Source: Burkholderiales bacterium PBB3 (lineage in GTDB: Bacteria; Pseudomonadota; Gammaproteobacteria; Burkholderiales; Burkholderiaceae_C). From it: a stretch of DNA of 64,000 nucleotides. Below are positions 1-9,974 of this stretch, one piece after another. Within the stretch, counting starts at the first letter, position 1, and each line of letters opens with the position of its first letter. Where the stretch lies: NCBI GenBank assembly GCA_002256115.1, contig NKIK01000001.1:302896-366895 (forward strand), in the 5' to 3' direction. Below the pieces are notes generated by a model, which worked only from the letters and a program-made list of their open reading frames with translations, made no database searches and was not told the DNA's origin. Position numbers and translations under genes: made by a program.

Positions 1-1474
1 ACAACAGCACAATATCGTACTGTTCTTGGCCCATGGCTGCCTCGCTTTGCAGCGACACAGGCTTGCCAATGAACTCGCTCAGGCCGGCCAAGTGCTGGCT
101 TTCTTCGTCCAGAAACAACTCAATCACGCGGGGTGACGCCACCACGCGAAACTCCCTAGGATTGAATTGACGTGCCTCGCGCAGAATTTCCCGCAGGATG
201 TTGTAGGCCACACTACGCGCCGTCTTCACAATACCTTTACCCTCACAGGCTGCACACGACTCACACAGCATATGGGCCAGCGATTCGCGTGTGCGTTTAC
301 GCGTCATCTCGACCAAGCCCAGTTGCGAAAAACCTCCAGCCATAGTCTTGACTCTGTCACGGCCCAACTGCTTGCGAAACTCGGCCAACACAGCTTCCCG
401 GTGGTCTTCCCGCACCATATCGATAAAGTCCACGATGATGATGCCGCCCAGATTGCGCAGGCGCAACTGGCGCGCAATGGCCTGCGAAGCTTCCAGGTTG
501 GTCTTGAAAATGGTGTCGTCAAAATTACGCGCGCCGACAAATCCACCGGTATTCACATCGATGGTCGTCAGCGCTTCCGTTTGATCGACGATCAAATAGC
601 CACCAGACTTCAACTCTACGCGCCGCGCCAAGGCCTTGGCGATCTCTTCATCGATGGAATACAGGTCGAATATCGGACGCTCACCGCGATAGTGCTGCAA
701 CTTGGCCACCGCCATGGGCATGAATTCAGCGCCAAAGGCCTGCAAGGACTCAAACTGTTCGCCCGAATCGACGCGGATGGTTTGGGTCTGCTCACCGACC
801 AAATCACGAAGAACACGCTGCAACAAGCTCAAATCTTGGTGCAACAGCGACTGCGGTGGCAAACGCAAAGACGCATTCTTAATACGGCCCCAAGCCTTGC
901 GCAAGTACGCAATGTCTTCCGAGAGCTCCTTGTCTGATGCATCCTCACCATTGGTGCGCAAAATGAAGCCGCCGCCCTGGCTGCCCGCCAGCGATTGCAT
1001 GCGGTTGCGCAATTCATCGCGCTGGCCGGCGGGAATTTTTTGGGACACACCGATGTGGTCGTCTTGCGGCAAAAACACCAATAGGCGCCCTGCAATGCTG
1101 ATCTGCGTAGAGAGGCGCGCACCCTTGGTTCCGATGGGCTCCTTGATGACCTGCACCATCAGCGCTTGGCCTTCAAAAATCTGCTTCTCAATGGGCGTCG
1201 GCGTAGCGCCATTTTTGGCGGCAAACGGTGCTTCACCCTCGGGGTGGCGCTGCCACACATCGGCTACGTGTAAGAAGGCAGCACGCTCCAAACCAATATC
1301 GATGAATGCCGACTGCATGCCCGGCAATACCCGGGCTACTTTGCCCAAGTAGACATTGCCCACCAAGCCGCGCTCCAAGGCGCGCTCTACATGCAGCTCC
1401 TGAACCGCACCGTTCTCAACGACTGCGACGCGGGTCTCTTGTGGCGACCAATTGATCAGAATGTCTTGTTGCAT
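1..1474 (-). CDS. rng: Ribonuclease G (3' end cut by window edge)
   Basis: The reading frame from the ATG at 1474 runs to the window edge without a stop: about 491 codons, so only the last few residues can be missing (family length is near 490). It begins MQQDILINWSPQETRVAVVE, typical of RNase G, then an S1-like segment (GNVYLGKVARVLPGMQSAFI) and the RNase E/G catalytic core with IDVNTGGFVG and a conserved acidic IIIVDFIDM block. A CESCAACEGKG stretch resembles the zinc-link region. RNase G is an endoribonuclease that matures the 5' end of 16S rRNA and helps mRNA decay. It is the last gene of the yebC-to-rng group, 24 bp after maf. The short length argues against RNase E. Confidence 0.95.
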   Translation of the reverse strand, partial: MQQDILINWSPQETRVAVVENGAVQELHVERALERGLVGNVYLGKVARVLPGMQSAFIDIGLERAAFLHVADVWQRHPEGEAPFAAKNGATPTPIEKQIFEGQALMVQVIKEPIGTKGARLSTQISIAGRLLVFLPQDDHIGVSQKIPAGQRDELRNRMQSLAGSQGGGFILRTNGEDASDKELSEDIAYLRKAWGRIKNASLRLPPQSLLHQDLSLLQRVLRDLVGEQTQTIRVDSGEQFESLQAFGAEFMPMAVAKLQHYRGERPIFDLYSIDEEIAKALARRVELKSGGYLIVDQTEALTTIDVNTGGFVGARNFDDTIFKTNLEASQAIARQLRLRNLGGIIIVDFIDMVREDHREAVLAEFRKQLGRDRVKTMAGGFSQLGLVEMTRKRTRESLAHMLCESCAACEGKGIVKTARSVAYNILREILREARQFNPREFRVVASPRVIELFLDEESQHLAGLSEFIGKPVSLQSEAAMGQEQYDIVLL

Positions 1475-1498
1475 CGTTTGCGACTTTCAAAAGTTCGA

Positions 1499-2122
1499 TC
1501 AAACGTCGAATCCTAAGGACTTTAACGCCCCTGCAGTTTCAAAGAGCGGCAAGCCCATGATGCCCGAATAACTGCCGCTAATGTGGGCAATAAAGGCCGC
1601 CGCCCTGCCCTGCACCGCATAGGCTCCGGCCTTGCCCATGGGCTCCTCGGTGGCCACATAGGCAGCGATCTCAGCCGCGGTGAGCGAGGCAAATCGAACT
1701 TGGGACACGCTGCACACTGCCACACTGCGCTTGCCATCGCCAATCGCCACCGCCGTCAACACGCGGTGGGTATGACCGCTGAGCTCTTTGAGCATGCGTT
1801 TCGCATCCGTGGCGTTCTCAGGCTTCCCGTAAATGGTGCCACCAAGCGCGACCGTGGTGTCTGAACACAGTACCGGGGCCAATGGCAGCCCACGGCGTTT
1901 TAAGCGGACCAATGCGGCCTCCAGCTTCAGCGCCGTTACACGCTGCACATAGCGTTTAGGTGCTTCGTTGCCTTGAATCACTTCCAGACCTTCGGCATCT
2001 TCGGATGAATCTGGCAGCAACACCTCATGGCGTACGCCCAGTTGGCTCAGCAATTGACTGCGCCGCGGACTTTGGGAGGCCAGATAAATGAAATCACTCA
2101 CGGTGGTACGGGTGGTTGGCAT
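1499..2122 (-). CDS. maf: Maf family nucleotide pyrophosphatase
   Basis: A 207-residue Maf protein: a house-cleaning NTP pyrophosphatase acting on non-canonical or modified nucleotides. The N-terminal signature [17 protein letters not shown] and the central [15 protein letters not shown] with the following [14 protein letters not shown] are the family's substrate and metal-binding regions. The ATG at 2122 (MPTTRTT) is chosen because a start 10 codons upstream lies deeper in rlmH; even so the two genes overlap by 29 bp. Whether it is of the YhdE (dTTP/UTP) or YceF (m7GTP) type cannot be decided by eye. Confidence 0.9.
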   Translation of the reverse strand: MPTTRTTVSDFIYLASQSPRRSQLLSQLGVRHEVLLPDSSEDAEGLEVIQGNEAPKRYVQRVTALKLEAALVRLKRRGLPLAPVLCSDTTVALGGTIYGKPENATDAKRMLKELSGHTHRVLTAVAIGDGKRSVAVCSVSQVRFASLTAAEIAAYVATEEPMGKAGAYAVQGRAAAFIAHISGSYSGIMGLPLFETAGALKSLGFDV

Positions 2123-2561
2123 TAATGGACCATGCACGGTAGAGCTGCTCAATCAACAAAACACGGGCGAATGCGTGCGGCAGCGTCATGTCCGATAAGC
2201 GAATGCGCTCATGCGCAGCTTGGCGGAAGGCGGGGTCGATGCCATCAGGTCCCCCAATCACCAAGGCCACATCATCTCCAGACAGTTGCCAGGATTTGAG
2301 TTTGTCGGCCAGCGCCATCGTGGTCAGGTTGGTGCCCCGCTCATCCAGCGCGACGATACGTGTACCCTTGGGAATAGCAGCCTCAATGCGCGCGCGTTCG
2401 GCTGCGTACAGGGTGTCTAAGGTTTTGGAGCCCCGGGGCTCTGTCTTTACAGCCTTGAGCTCGACCTTGATCTCATGGGGAAAGCGCTTGGCGTAGTCAT
2501 CCCAGGCCGTTTGGGCCCAATCGGGCACCCGCTGGCCAACGGCAACAATCAGCAGCCGCAC
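2094..2561 (-). CDS. rlmH: 23S rRNA (pseudouridine1915-N3)-methyltransferase RlmH
   Basis: 155 residues, the normal length. RlmH is a SPOUT-class enzyme that uses S-adenosylmethionine to methylate pseudouridine 1915 in helix 69 of 23S rRNA. The knotted SAM site is visible as [13 protein letters not shown] and the C-terminus ends NANHPYHRE, the conserved HPYHR tail. It follows rsfS by 7 bp and overlaps maf, so the three are probably translated from one message; rsfS-rlmH adjacency is common in bacteria. Confidence 0.96.
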   Translation of the reverse strand: MRLLIVAVGQRVPDWAQTAWDDYAKRFPHEIKVELKAVKTEPRGSKTLDTLYAAERARIEAAIPKGTRIVALDERGTNLTTMALADKLKSWQLSGDDVALVIGGPDGIDPAFRQAAHERIRLSDMTLPHAFARVLLIEQLYRAWSINANHPYHRE

Positions 2562-2568
2562 AGGTCAA

Positions 2569-3282
2569 TCAGACTTTGCGTGCTGCAGGCTTCTTGGCCG
2601 ATGCCTTTTTGGCTGCCGCTGTTTTTGCGGGCGCAGATTTGGCTGCCGCTTTCTTGGCGGGCGCGTTCACCACCACTTTTTTAACAGCGACTGCTGTGGG
2701 TGCAGCGGCGACAGTCTTACGCGCAGCGGGCCTCGCGGCCGCTTTCTTGGCGGGAGCTTTGGCAGCTTCAGCCTTTTTCAATTGGGCCTTGGATGGGAAG
2801 GCCTCAGCCACACCATTCTTGGCTGCATTGGAGCGGCGCAGATTGGGTTCCGGCTGGGCAGCAGCCTTCTTGGGCGCTGGTTTGACTACTTCAGGCTTGG
2901 CGGCCGGTTTGGCGGCACCCAGCTTCAGGCGCACTGGCTTGTCACCCCAGAGTTCTTCCAGATGGTAGTACTGGCGGAAGGTGGGCTGCATGACGTGCAC
3001 AACGGCCTGGCCGCAATCCACAATGATCCACTCGCCATTGCCTTCACCTTCAACCCGCGGTTTTTCAAACCCGGCTTCGCGCACGGCATCGCGCACGCTG
3101 GCAGCCAGCGCTTTGGTTTGGCGGTTGGATGTACCGGAGGCGATGATCACACGCTCAAAAAGCGCCGACAAATGCTCGGTGTCGAACACCTGAATATCTT
3201 GGGCTTTCACATCTTCCAGGCCGTCCACAATGGCGCGCTGGAGTTTTTGGATGTCTTTTTTTACAACGGTGGAAGTGGTCAT
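2569..3282 (-). CDS. rsfS: Ribosomal silencing factor RsfS with long Lys/Ala-rich tail
   Basis: RsfS binds ribosomal protein uL14 and blocks joining of the 30S and 50S subunits in starved cells. Residues about 1-120 are the whole RsfS domain (KALAASVRDAVREAG, NGEWIIVDCGQAVVHVMQP, YYHLEELWGD). Residues about 121-237 form a second half made almost entirely of Ala, Lys, Pro and Val in histone H1-like AKKAAAK repeats, so the protein is about twice the usual length. The start ATG at 3282 shares one base with the nadD stop (TGATG), implying translational coupling. The tail is probably disordered and nucleic-acid binding; that part is inference. Confidence 0.93.
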   Translation of the reverse strand: MTTSTVVKKDIQKLQRAIVDGLEDVKAQDIQVFDTEHLSALFERVIIASGTSNRQTKALAASVRDAVREAGFEKPRVEGEGNGEWIIVDCGQAVVHVMQPTFRQYYHLEELWGDKPVRLKLGAAKPAAKPEVVKPAPKKAAAQPEPNLRRSNAAKNGVAEAFPSKAQLKKAEAAKAPAKKAAARPAARKTVAAAPTAVAVKKVVVNAPAKKAAAKSAPAKTAAAKKASAKKPAARKV

Positions 3283-3911
3283 CAGGTAGTCAAGTAAAGG
3301 TGATGTTGCTCAATATAACGCGCAACGGAATCAAAAACCAGAGGCGAAACGCTTTTGTGGCTCGCCACGCGCTGTCGGATATCGGTTGCACTCACGGGCA
3401 ACAGCGGTAATTCCAGGCGTTGAAATGGGGGTGTGGGGGCAGATTGGGTGGAAAAACCACCTGTGGCCCCCGATTCATCTGCGCGAGCAGCTACACAAAT
3501 TATAGCAAGGTCAGCGATGGCCTCCCAGCGGTGCCAAGTGGTGAAGGCACGGGCCTGATCTTCCCCCAACACCAGAAACAATTGGGCCGCCGGAAACTCC
3601 GCGCGCAACTCCGATAAAGTGTCAAAAGTGTAGGTTGCCCCGCTGCGTTGGGTTTCCCGGGGATCTACCACTGCCCGGTCCAATCCAGCAAAACCCAGTT
3701 GGCACATCGCCACCCGATGCTCTGCTGAAGTCAGCGTTCGGGTTTTGTGCCAGGCCTGGCCGGTGGGGATGATGCGCAACTGATCGAGCTGCAACTGGTC
3801 AATAGCCGCCTGCGCCAATGCGTAGTGTGCACTGTGCGGCGGATCAAAAGCCCCACCCAGCATACCCAGACGCGCAACAGCGTGAGACTTGGAATCAACG
3901 CTGCTGGCCAT
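3282..3911 (-). CDS. nadD: Nicotinate-nucleotide adenylyltransferase NadD
   Basis: 209 residues. NadD adenylates nicotinate mononucleotide in NAD synthesis. The nucleotidyltransferase signature GGAFDPPHSAHYALA lies near the N-terminus and VSATDIRQRV near the C-terminus is the second conserved ATP-binding motif (ISSTxIR type). The ATG at 3911 is chosen over an upstream start because it overlaps the hemF stop as TGATG, the same arrangement as at the nadD-rsfS border. nadD-rsfS pairing is widely conserved. Confidence 0.94.
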   Translation of the reverse strand: MASSVDSKSHAVARLGMLGGAFDPPHSAHYALAQAAIDQLQLDQLRIIPTGQAWHKTRTLTSAEHRVAMCQLGFAGLDRAVVDPRETQRSGATYTFDTLSELRAEFPAAQLFLVLGEDQARAFTTWHRWEAIADLAIICVAARADESGATGGFSTQSAPTPPFQRLELPLLPVSATDIRQRVASHKSVSPLVFDSVARYIEQHHLYLTT

Positions 3912-4837
3912 CAAACCCAATCGCGGCGCGGCAGAAACTGGCTGTACAGGGCCGCCTCGGGCGTACCGGCTGCCGGCACATTCTGGTACGACCAATTGGC
4001 TTGCGGCGGCATGGACAGCAGGATGGACTCAGTACGCCCACCCGACTGCAAGCCAAAGTGCGTACCCCGATCCCAGACCAGGTTGAACTCCACGTAGCGC
4101 CCGCGGCGGTAGAGCTGAAAATCACGCTCGCGCTGGGTGTAAGCCATGCCTTTGCGCTTGTGCACGATGGGCAAGTAGGCGTTCAAAAAGGCATCGCCCA
4201 CGGCCTGCACCATGCCAAAGCCACCATCAAAGCCCAACTCGGAAAAGTCATCAAAAAAGATACCACCAATGCCACGCTGCTCGTTGCGGTGCTTCAGATA
4301 GAAGTACTCATCGCACCAGGTCTTGAAGCGCGGGTACTTATCGTCGCCAAACGGCGCCACTGCCTGCTGACAGGTGCGGTGAAAGTGCACAGCGTCTTCT
4401 TCAAAACCGTAAAACGGCGTCAGGTCCATACCGCCGCCAAACCAGCACACTTGCGTGCCATCCGACGCCTTGGCGGCCAGCATGCGCACATTCATGTGCA
4501 CGGTAGGCACATACGGGTTGCGGGGGTGAAACACCAAAGACACGCCCATGGCCTCAAACGGTGCTCCGGACAATTCTGGGCGGTGCTGGGTGGCCGAAGG
4601 CGGCAAGCGCGGGCCCAGCACATGTGAGAAGCCGCAACCGGCGCGCTCAAACACCGCGCCACCTTCCAGAATCTGCGTGATGCCGCTGCCCTGCAAAGGC
4701 TCCTCAGGCGCTTTCTGCCAGGCGTCTGACACAAAAGTGCCGCCGTCGATCTCCGCAATCGCGCTGGTAATGCGCGCCTGCAAGCCTTGTAAGTAATGGC
4801 GTACCGCGGCTGGGCCGGTCTGGGTGTCCTGGCTCAT
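3911..4837 (-). CDS. hemF: Oxygen-dependent coproporphyrinogen III oxidase HemF
   Basis: 308 residues, standard for HemF. It oxidatively decarboxylates two propionates of coproporphyrinogen III to give protoporphyrinogen IX, in the cytoplasm, using O2. Diagnostic blocks include [57 protein letters not shown] and [14 protein letters not shown]. It sits 8 bp after purD and directly before nadD. Presence of the O2-dependent enzyme fits an organism that can respire aerobically. Confidence 0.97.
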   Translation of the reverse strand: MSQDTQTGPAAVRHYLQGLQARITSAIAEIDGGTFVSDAWQKAPEEPLQGSGITQILEGGAVFERAGCGFSHVLGPRLPPSATQHRPELSGAPFEAMGVSLVFHPRNPYVPTVHMNVRMLAAKASDGTQVCWFGGGMDLTPFYGFEEDAVHFHRTCQQAVAPFGDDKYPRFKTWCDEYFYLKHRNEQRGIGGIFFDDFSELGFDGGFGMVQAVGDAFLNAYLPIVHKRKGMAYTQRERDFQLYRRGRYVEFNLVWDRGTHFGLQSGGRTESILLSMPPQANWSYQNVPAAGTPEAALYSQFLPRRDWV

Positions 4838-4845
4838 CGTTCTAA

Positions 4846-6153
4846 TCAGGCCTTGACAGCGCGGTAACCAATGTCGGTACGGTACTGCGCCCCTTCAAAG
4901 GAAATACCTTGCAGGGTTTGGTACGCGCGCTGTTGGGCAAGCTTCACGCTGTCGCCCAATGCCGTTACGCACAGCACGCGCCCACCCGACACCTGCAAAT
5001 CGTCACCCACTTGCGTGGTGCCGGCGTGGAAAACCACTGCGTCCTCGGTGTCCTTGGGCAAACCGGAGATCACCGCGCCCTTGCGTGGGTTGAGCGGGTA
5101 GCCGCCTGCGGCCATCACCACGCCTAGCGCAATACGGCGGTCCCACTCCAGCTCGGTTTGCGCAAAGGCTTCGCCTGCGCCCGGTTCGGTAGCGGCCAGC
5201 AGCACATCCAGCAAATCAGTCTTCAGGCGCATCAAAATCGGCTGCGTCTCCGGGTCGCCCATGCGGCAGTTGAATTCCAGGGTTTTGACTTGGCCTTGGC
5301 CGTCGATCATCAGACCGGCGTACAGGAAGCCGGTGTAAGGGATGCCGTCTTTTTCCATGCCCTTGAGGGTCGGCAAAATTATTTCGCGCATGGCACGGGC
5401 GTGCACCTGAGGCGTCACGACCGGTGCGGGCGAATACGCGCCCATGCCGCCGGTGTTGGGGCCTTGGTCACCATCTTGCAGGCGCTTGTGGTCCTGGCTG
5501 GTGGCCAGCGTGACCACATTGCGGCCATCGCACAGCACCATGAAGCTGGCTTCTTCGCCCTCCAAAAACTCTTCGATGACCACACGCGGCACCGCCTGCC
5601 CGTCGTCGCCCGCGTTGTGGCTCACGCCCAGCGTGTTGTCCAGCAGCATAAAGTCGATGGCGACATGTGCCTCTTCCAGCGTCATGGCCACCACCACGCC
5701 CTTGCCGGCGGCCAGGCCATCGGCCTTGACCACGATGGGCGCCCCCATCTGCTCGACATAGGTGTGTGCCGTGGCCGGATCAGAAAACGTAGCGTACTCG
5801 GCGGTAGGAATGTTGTGGCGGCGCATGAAGGCTTTGGAAAACGCCTTGGAGCTTTCCAACTGTGCAGCGGCTTTCGTGGGGCCAAATATCCGCAGGCCGT
5901 GCGCGCGAAACTCATCCACCACACCGGCGGCCAGTGGCGCTTCGGGTCCGACCAGGGTCAAGCCGATCTTGTTGTCGATGGCCCATTGGCGCAGCTCAGC
6001 AATATCGGTGATGGGCAGATTCTCTAAGCGGGCATCGCGGGCCGTGCCGCCATTGCCAGGAGCCACATAGACCATTTGCACCTTGGGTGACTGGGCCAGC
6101 TTCCAGGCAAAAGCGTGTTCACGGCCGCCGCCACCAATAACAAGTACTTTCAT
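4846..6153 (-). CDS. purD: Phosphoribosylamine-glycine ligase PurD
   Basis: 435 residues. PurD (GAR synthetase) makes glycinamide ribonucleotide, the second step of purine synthesis. The N-terminus [19 protein letters not shown], the ATP-grasp region ([39 protein letters not shown]) and the metal-binding [13 protein letters not shown] are all intact. It lies 50 bp downstream of yebC. The formate-dependent enzyme that uses its product, PurT, is encoded at 59113-60366 in the same window. Confidence 0.97.
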   Translation of the reverse strand: MKVLVIGGGGREHAFAWKLAQSPKVQMVYVAPGNGGTARDARLENLPITDIAELRQWAIDNKIGLTLVGPEAPLAAGVVDEFRAHGLRIFGPTKAAAQLESSKAFSKAFMRRHNIPTAEYATFSDPATAHTYVEQMGAPIVVKADGLAAGKGVVVAMTLEEAHVAIDFMLLDNTLGVSHNAGDDGQAVPRVVIEEFLEGEEASFMVLCDGRNVVTLATSQDHKRLQDGDQGPNTGGMGAYSPAPVVTPQVHARAMREIILPTLKGMEKDGIPYTGFLYAGLMIDGQGQVKTLEFNCRMGDPETQPILMRLKTDLLDVLLAATEPGAGEAFAQTELEWDRRIALGVVMAAGGYPLNPRKGAVISGLPKDTEDAVVFHAGTTQVGDDLQVSGGRVLCVTALGDSVKLAQQRAYQTLQGISFEGAQYRTDIGYRAVKA

Positions 6154-6203
6154 TTAGTCCCAATCAGTTGGGGACAGCGCTAAAGGTCTGTCCCGCCATG
6201 CGC

Positions 6204-6923
6204 TTACAAAGCAGCATTGTGATAAATCTCCTGGGTGTCATCCAGGTCCTCCAGCACATCCAGCAGCTTCTGCATGCGCTCGGCGTCGTCGCCGCTTAAT
6301 TCAATGGTGTTCTCGGCCCGCATGGTCACGCCTGCCACTTCGGCCTGCAATCCTGCGGCTTCCAGCGACTTTTTCACGGATTCAAAATCGGCAAAGCTGG
6401 TCAACACCTCAATCGCGCCATCGTCGTCGGTCAGCACGTCATCGGCACCCGCTTCCAAGGCCACTTCCATCACCTTGTCTTCGTCGGTGCCGGGCGCAAA
6501 AATCAGCTGGCCGCAGTGCTTGAACTGAAACACCACCGAGCCTTCCGTGCCCATATTGCCGCCGTACTTGCTAAATGCGTGGCGTACCTCGGCCACCGTG
6601 CGGCGGATATTGTCGGTCATGGTGTCCACCACGATGGCCGCGCCGCCAATACCGTAGCCTTCATAGCGGATTTCTTCGTAGTTCACTCCTTCCAGCGTGC
6701 CGGTGGCCTTGGCGATGGCATGGTTCACATTGGTCAGGGGCATGTTGGCCGCCTTGGCCTTTTCAATCGCCAACCGCAGGCGCGGGTTCGCGCTGGCATC
6801 GCCCCCCCCCGTACGGGCTGCCACCATGATTTCGCGGCTCACCCGGGTCCAGACCCGTTGGCGCTTTTCATCCTGGCGACCCTTGCGGTGTTGGATATTG
6901 GCCCATTTGCTATGTCCTGCCAC
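6204..6923 (-). CDS. YebC/PmpR family (TACO1-like) protein
   Basis: 239 residues beginning [21 protein letters not shown], the invariant start of the YebC/TACO1 family, with the internal [21 protein letters not shown] and TEGSVVFQF blocks. Members are annotated as transcriptional regulators; some act on translation of proline-rich or other stalling sequences. It is the first gene of the minus-strand housekeeping group and is divergent from the HerA-like gene, with a 58-bp gap (6924-6981) that must hold promoters for both directions. Confidence 0.95.
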   Translation of the reverse strand: MAGHSKWANIQHRKGRQDEKRQRVWTRVSREIMVAARTGGGDASANPRLRLAIEKAKAANMPLTNVNHAIAKATGTLEGVNYEEIRYEGYGIGGAAIVVDTMTDNIRRTVAEVRHAFSKYGGNMGTEGSVVFQFKHCGQLIFAPGTDEDKVMEVALEAGADDVLTDDDGAIEVLTSFADFESVKKSLEAAGLQAEVAGVTMRAENTIELSGDDAERMQKLLDVLEDLDDTQEIYHNAAL

Positions 6924-6981
6924 AAGAAATCCTTCAAAAAATCGTTACGCTACTGGTTCGATTGTACTTTTTGAGAGCTCC

Positions 6982-8595
6982 ATGGCTTCTACCCCTGACG
7001 AAGGCATCCTGATTGCCCAACACGGTTCCGGCACTTCTACCGTTCAGTGCTTTTTGCGGCCCGACAAGGCCAACCGCCATGGCCTGATCACCGGCGCCAC
7101 CGGCACGGGCAAAACCATCACGCTGCAGACTCTGGCCGAAGGCTTCTCCAACGCTGGCGTGCCAGTGTTCATGGCCGATATCAAGGGCGATTTGACCGGC
7201 ATCTCGCAAAAAGGCGTGGTGGGCGACAAGCTGGCCAAGATCATCGCCGAGCGCGGCCTGACCCCGCCCGAGTCCGCCGCCTACCCCACCACCCTGTGGG
7301 ATGTATTTGGTGAGCAAGGCCACCCCGTGCGCGCCACGGTGAGCGACCTGGGCCCATTGCTGCTGGCCCGTATGCTCAATTTGAACGAGACCCAAACCGG
7401 CGTACTGCAACTGGTGTTCAAGATTGCCGATGACGACGGCCTGCTGCTGTTGGACCTGAAAGACCTGCGCGCGATGTGCCAGCATGTCGGCGACAACGCA
7501 TCCGACTTCACCACCGAGTACGGCAATGTGAGCGCCGCCAGCATTGGCGCTATCCAGCGCGGCCTGCTGCAGATTGAGGGCCAGGGCGGCGAGAAGTTCT
7601 TTGGCGAGCCCATGCTCAATATCGCCGACTTCATGCAGACGGATACGAGCTGTGGAACCACCCCAAGCGGTGGGGGCAAAGGCGTGATCAATATCCTGGC
7701 GGCCGACAAGCTGATGAATTCGCCGCGCTTGTACGCCACGTTTTTGCTGTGGATGTTGAGCGAGTTGTTTGAATCTTTGCCCGAGGTGGGCGACTTGGAC
7801 AAGCCGAAGATGGTGTTCTTCTTTGACGAAGCCCACCTGCTGTTCAACGATGCCCCCAAGGTGCTGCTGGAACGTATCGAGCTGGTAGTGCGTCTGGTAC
7901 GCAGCAAGGGCGTGGGCGTGTATTTTGTGACCCAGAACCCGTTGGACATTCCCGACACCGTGCTGGCGCAACTGGGCAACCGCGTGCAGCACGCCCTGCG
8001 CGCCTTCACGCCGCGGGACCAGAAGGCGGTCAAGTCTGCGGCCGAGACCATGCGCTCCAACCCCGGGCTGGACATTGGCACCGCCATTACCGAACTGGCC
8101 GTGGGCGAAGCCCTGGTGAGCTTGATGGATGAAAAGGGCCGCCCCTCCGTCACGCAACGCGTTTTTGTACTGCCGCCCAGCAGCCAGATCGGCCCGATCA
8201 CACCGGCCCAGCGCAAGACGCTGATAGACACCTCCATCGTGGCGGGTGTGTATGAAAAGCTCGTGGACCGCGCCTCGGCCTACGAATCCATTAAGGGCCG
8301 CACGGACAGCCGACTGACGGAGGCCACTAAACGCTCTACACCCACAGAAGCGACTCCGGCCGAACCCGGTAGTCGCACTGCCGCGCGCAACGCTCCCCCG
8401 GCCGAAGCCCCCGCCGCACCCGAGCGCAGCATTCTGGACAGCATTGGCGATTTGATGGGTGGTGGGGCGCGCCGCACGCGTGCCAGCGCCGGGGAGCAAA
8501 TGATCAAGAGCGCCGCCAGCTCGATTGGCCGCGAAGTGGGCCGCCAGGTGATTCGCGGCGTGTTGGGCAGTATTTTTGGTGGGTCACGAAAATAG
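6982..8595 (+). CDS. HerA/YjgR-like ATPase (DUF853)
   Basis: 537 residues from the ATG at 6982; the open frame extends upstream but there overlaps yebC on the opposite strand. The protein resembles E. coli YjgR: Walker A GATGTGKT at residues 38-45 (P-loop after NRHGLI), followed by [13 protein letters not shown], a Walker [11 protein letters not shown] and the arginine-finger region of HerA-type ATPases. The last 80 residues are a low-complexity Pro/Ala/Arg linker and a short conserved end. Function is unknown; HerA relatives move along DNA or act as hexameric motors. The gene directly precedes a probable defence gene but belongs to the chromosomal backbone by composition. Confidence 0.9.
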   Translation: MASTPDEGILIAQHGSGTSTVQCFLRPDKANRHGLITGATGTGKTITLQTLAEGFSNAGVPVFMADIKGDLTGISQKGVVGDKLAKIIAERGLTPPESAAYPTTLWDVFGEQGHPVRATVSDLGPLLLARMLNLNETQTGVLQLVFKIADDDGLLLLDLKDLRAMCQHVGDNASDFTTEYGNVSAASIGAIQRGLLQIEGQGGEKFFGEPMLNIADFMQTDTSCGTTPSGGGKGVINILAADKLMNSPRLYATFLLWMLSELFESLPEVGDLDKPKMVFFFDEAHLLFNDAPKVLLERIELVVRLVRSKGVGVYFVTQNPLDIPDTVLAQLGNRVQHALRAFTPRDQKAVKSAAETMRSNPGLDIGTAITELAVGEALVSLMDEKGRPSVTQRVFVLPPSSQIGPITPAQRKTLIDTSIVAGVYEKLVDRASAYESIKGRTDSRLTEATKRSTPTEATPAEPGSRTAARNAPPAEAPAAPERSILDSIGDLMGGGARRTRASAGEQMIKSAASSIGREVGRQVIRGVLGSIFGGSRK

Positions 8596-8705
8596 TAAGA
8601 GTCGTTCTGAAAAAGTTCTCCCGCGACTTAGAAATACGCGACGACAGACGGCGCATATCCGAACAGATCTAGATATTGGCAATTTCAATCAATGGGGCAA
8701 CACAC

Positions 8706-9893
8706 ATGGCGACAGGGAAAAAAGTAACAAAAAAGGCGAGTAAGTCTAGACGCAACGTTTCGGCAAAATCTGACGCAGAACTTGGGCGCACGCGAACCAA
8801 TCGCCCCTACCCTGCATCTTCATTTTCCGATGCACTTGCTCTAGGCAGCGCAGTGATGACACATGCTGCAGGCGAACGAGTACGACGTTTGACTCTGTTG
8901 GAAAAAATGGGGAAGTCAGCCTCGAGCAGTACAACAAAAATGATGATCACCAACTCGGGAAAGTACGGGATCACTCAGGGTTCGTATGCGGCGGACTTTA
9001 TTGAACTGACAGAAAAGGGGGCAATTGCAGTCAACCTTTCATTGCCTGAGCGTGATCGCCGAAACGCCGAATTCGAACTCGCAATCGATGGCGTAGCTCC
9101 ATTCAAGCAGCTGTATGAACACTACAAGGGGAAGCGCTTACCGGAACGAGAAATCATCAAAGATTTTCTGCGCGATTCTGGTGCTGCCGTATTTGATCTT
9201 GATGAGTGTGTCGATACCTTTATTGTGAACGCCAAGGACCTCGGTCTTCTTCGCACAATCGGCGGTGCGGAAACATTGGTTTCCATTGAACAAGTTCTGG
9301 AAGACGTTCTGGGAACAGAGGAACACAAAACCATTCATCGTCCACAAATATTGCAGCATTCGTCATCCGCAGTCAGAAAAAATGAAGAGACATCATTTAC
9401 TGCCGCGGACTGGCAAACCATTTGCTTCTACATAACGCCCATCGGGTCCGAAGACAGTGTTGAAAGAAAGCATTCCGATCTCTTCATGTCATCTCTAGTG
9501 CAGCCAGCTTTAGCAGAGTTAGGGTTAAGAGTCGTTCGTGCCGACCAAATCGGCGAACCTGGAATGATTACCACGCAAGTTCTTGAGTATTTGAAAAAAT
9601 CAAGGCTCGCAATTGCCGATCTTTCATACTTGAATCCAAATGTATTTTACGAAGTAGCTCTACGGCATGCCTTACGCTTACCCGTTGTGCAAATCATTCG
9701 TAAGGCAGATCGGTTACCGTTCGACGTAAACCAATCGCGAACTCTTGTCTTCGACACCAGTGACATATACAGCCTCGTACCTAAGCTTCAGACTTATAGG
9801 GCAGAAATCGCAAATCAAGCGCGAAAAGCAATTGACGATCCTGAGAGCGTTGGAAATCCCGTAAGTATTTTTTATCCAGACTTCTACAAGTAA
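8706..9893 (+). CDS. Probable defence protein with TIR/deoxyribosyltransferase-like domain
   Basis: 395 residues from the ATG at 8706 (GGGG nine bases upstream); a TTG at 8676 is the alternative. The first 25 residues are Lys/Ser/Arg rich. Residues about 40-220 look like a winged-helix/DUF5343-like region (ITNSGKYGITQGSYAADFIE, PFKQLYEHYKGKRLPEREI). Residues about 240-385 form a Rossmann-like domain: YITPIG at 242-247, VVRADQIGEPGMITTQV, then IADLSYLNPNVFYEVALRHA with a conserved Glu at 316. That pattern occurs in nucleoside 2-deoxyribosyltransferase-like and TIR-like proteins, which suggests nucleotide or NAD hydrolysis. The DNA is visibly AT-richer than its neighbours and codon use differs, so transfer between the YjgR-like gene and upp is likely. 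Function is inferred. Confidence 0.7.
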   Translation: MATGKKVTKKASKSRRNVSAKSDAELGRTRTNRPYPASSFSDALALGSAVMTHAAGERVRRLTLLEKMGKSASSSTTKMMITNSGKYGITQGSYAADFIELTEKGAIAVNLSLPERDRRNAEFELAIDGVAPFKQLYEHYKGKRLPEREIIKDFLRDSGAAVFDLDECVDTFIVNAKDLGLLRTIGGAETLVSIEQVLEDVLGTEEHKTIHRPQILQHSSSAVRKNEETSFTAADWQTICFYITPIGSEDSVERKHSDLFMSSLVQPALAELGLRVVRADQIGEPGMITTQVLEYLKKSRLAIADLSYLNPNVFYEVALRHALRLPVVQIIRKADRLPFDVNQSRTLVFDTSDIYSLVPKLQTYRAEIANQARKAIDDPESVGNPVSIFYPDFYK

Positions 9894-9974
9894 CTCAATT
9901 CAATTGGATTCTTGTTAGTTGATTCTGACTCTGCCGAACCAACTCTTTTCCAACCCCTTCTTCACAAAAAAACC

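Noticed and set aside
5158-6027. 289-codon open frame on the plus strand
   Set aside because: Complement of purD; no recognisable domain or ribosome binding site.
6934-8499. 521-codon open frame on the minus strand
   Set aside because: It is the complement of the HerA/YjgR-like gene; the product is His/Gln/Gly-rich low complexity without motifs, as expected from GC-rich antisense.
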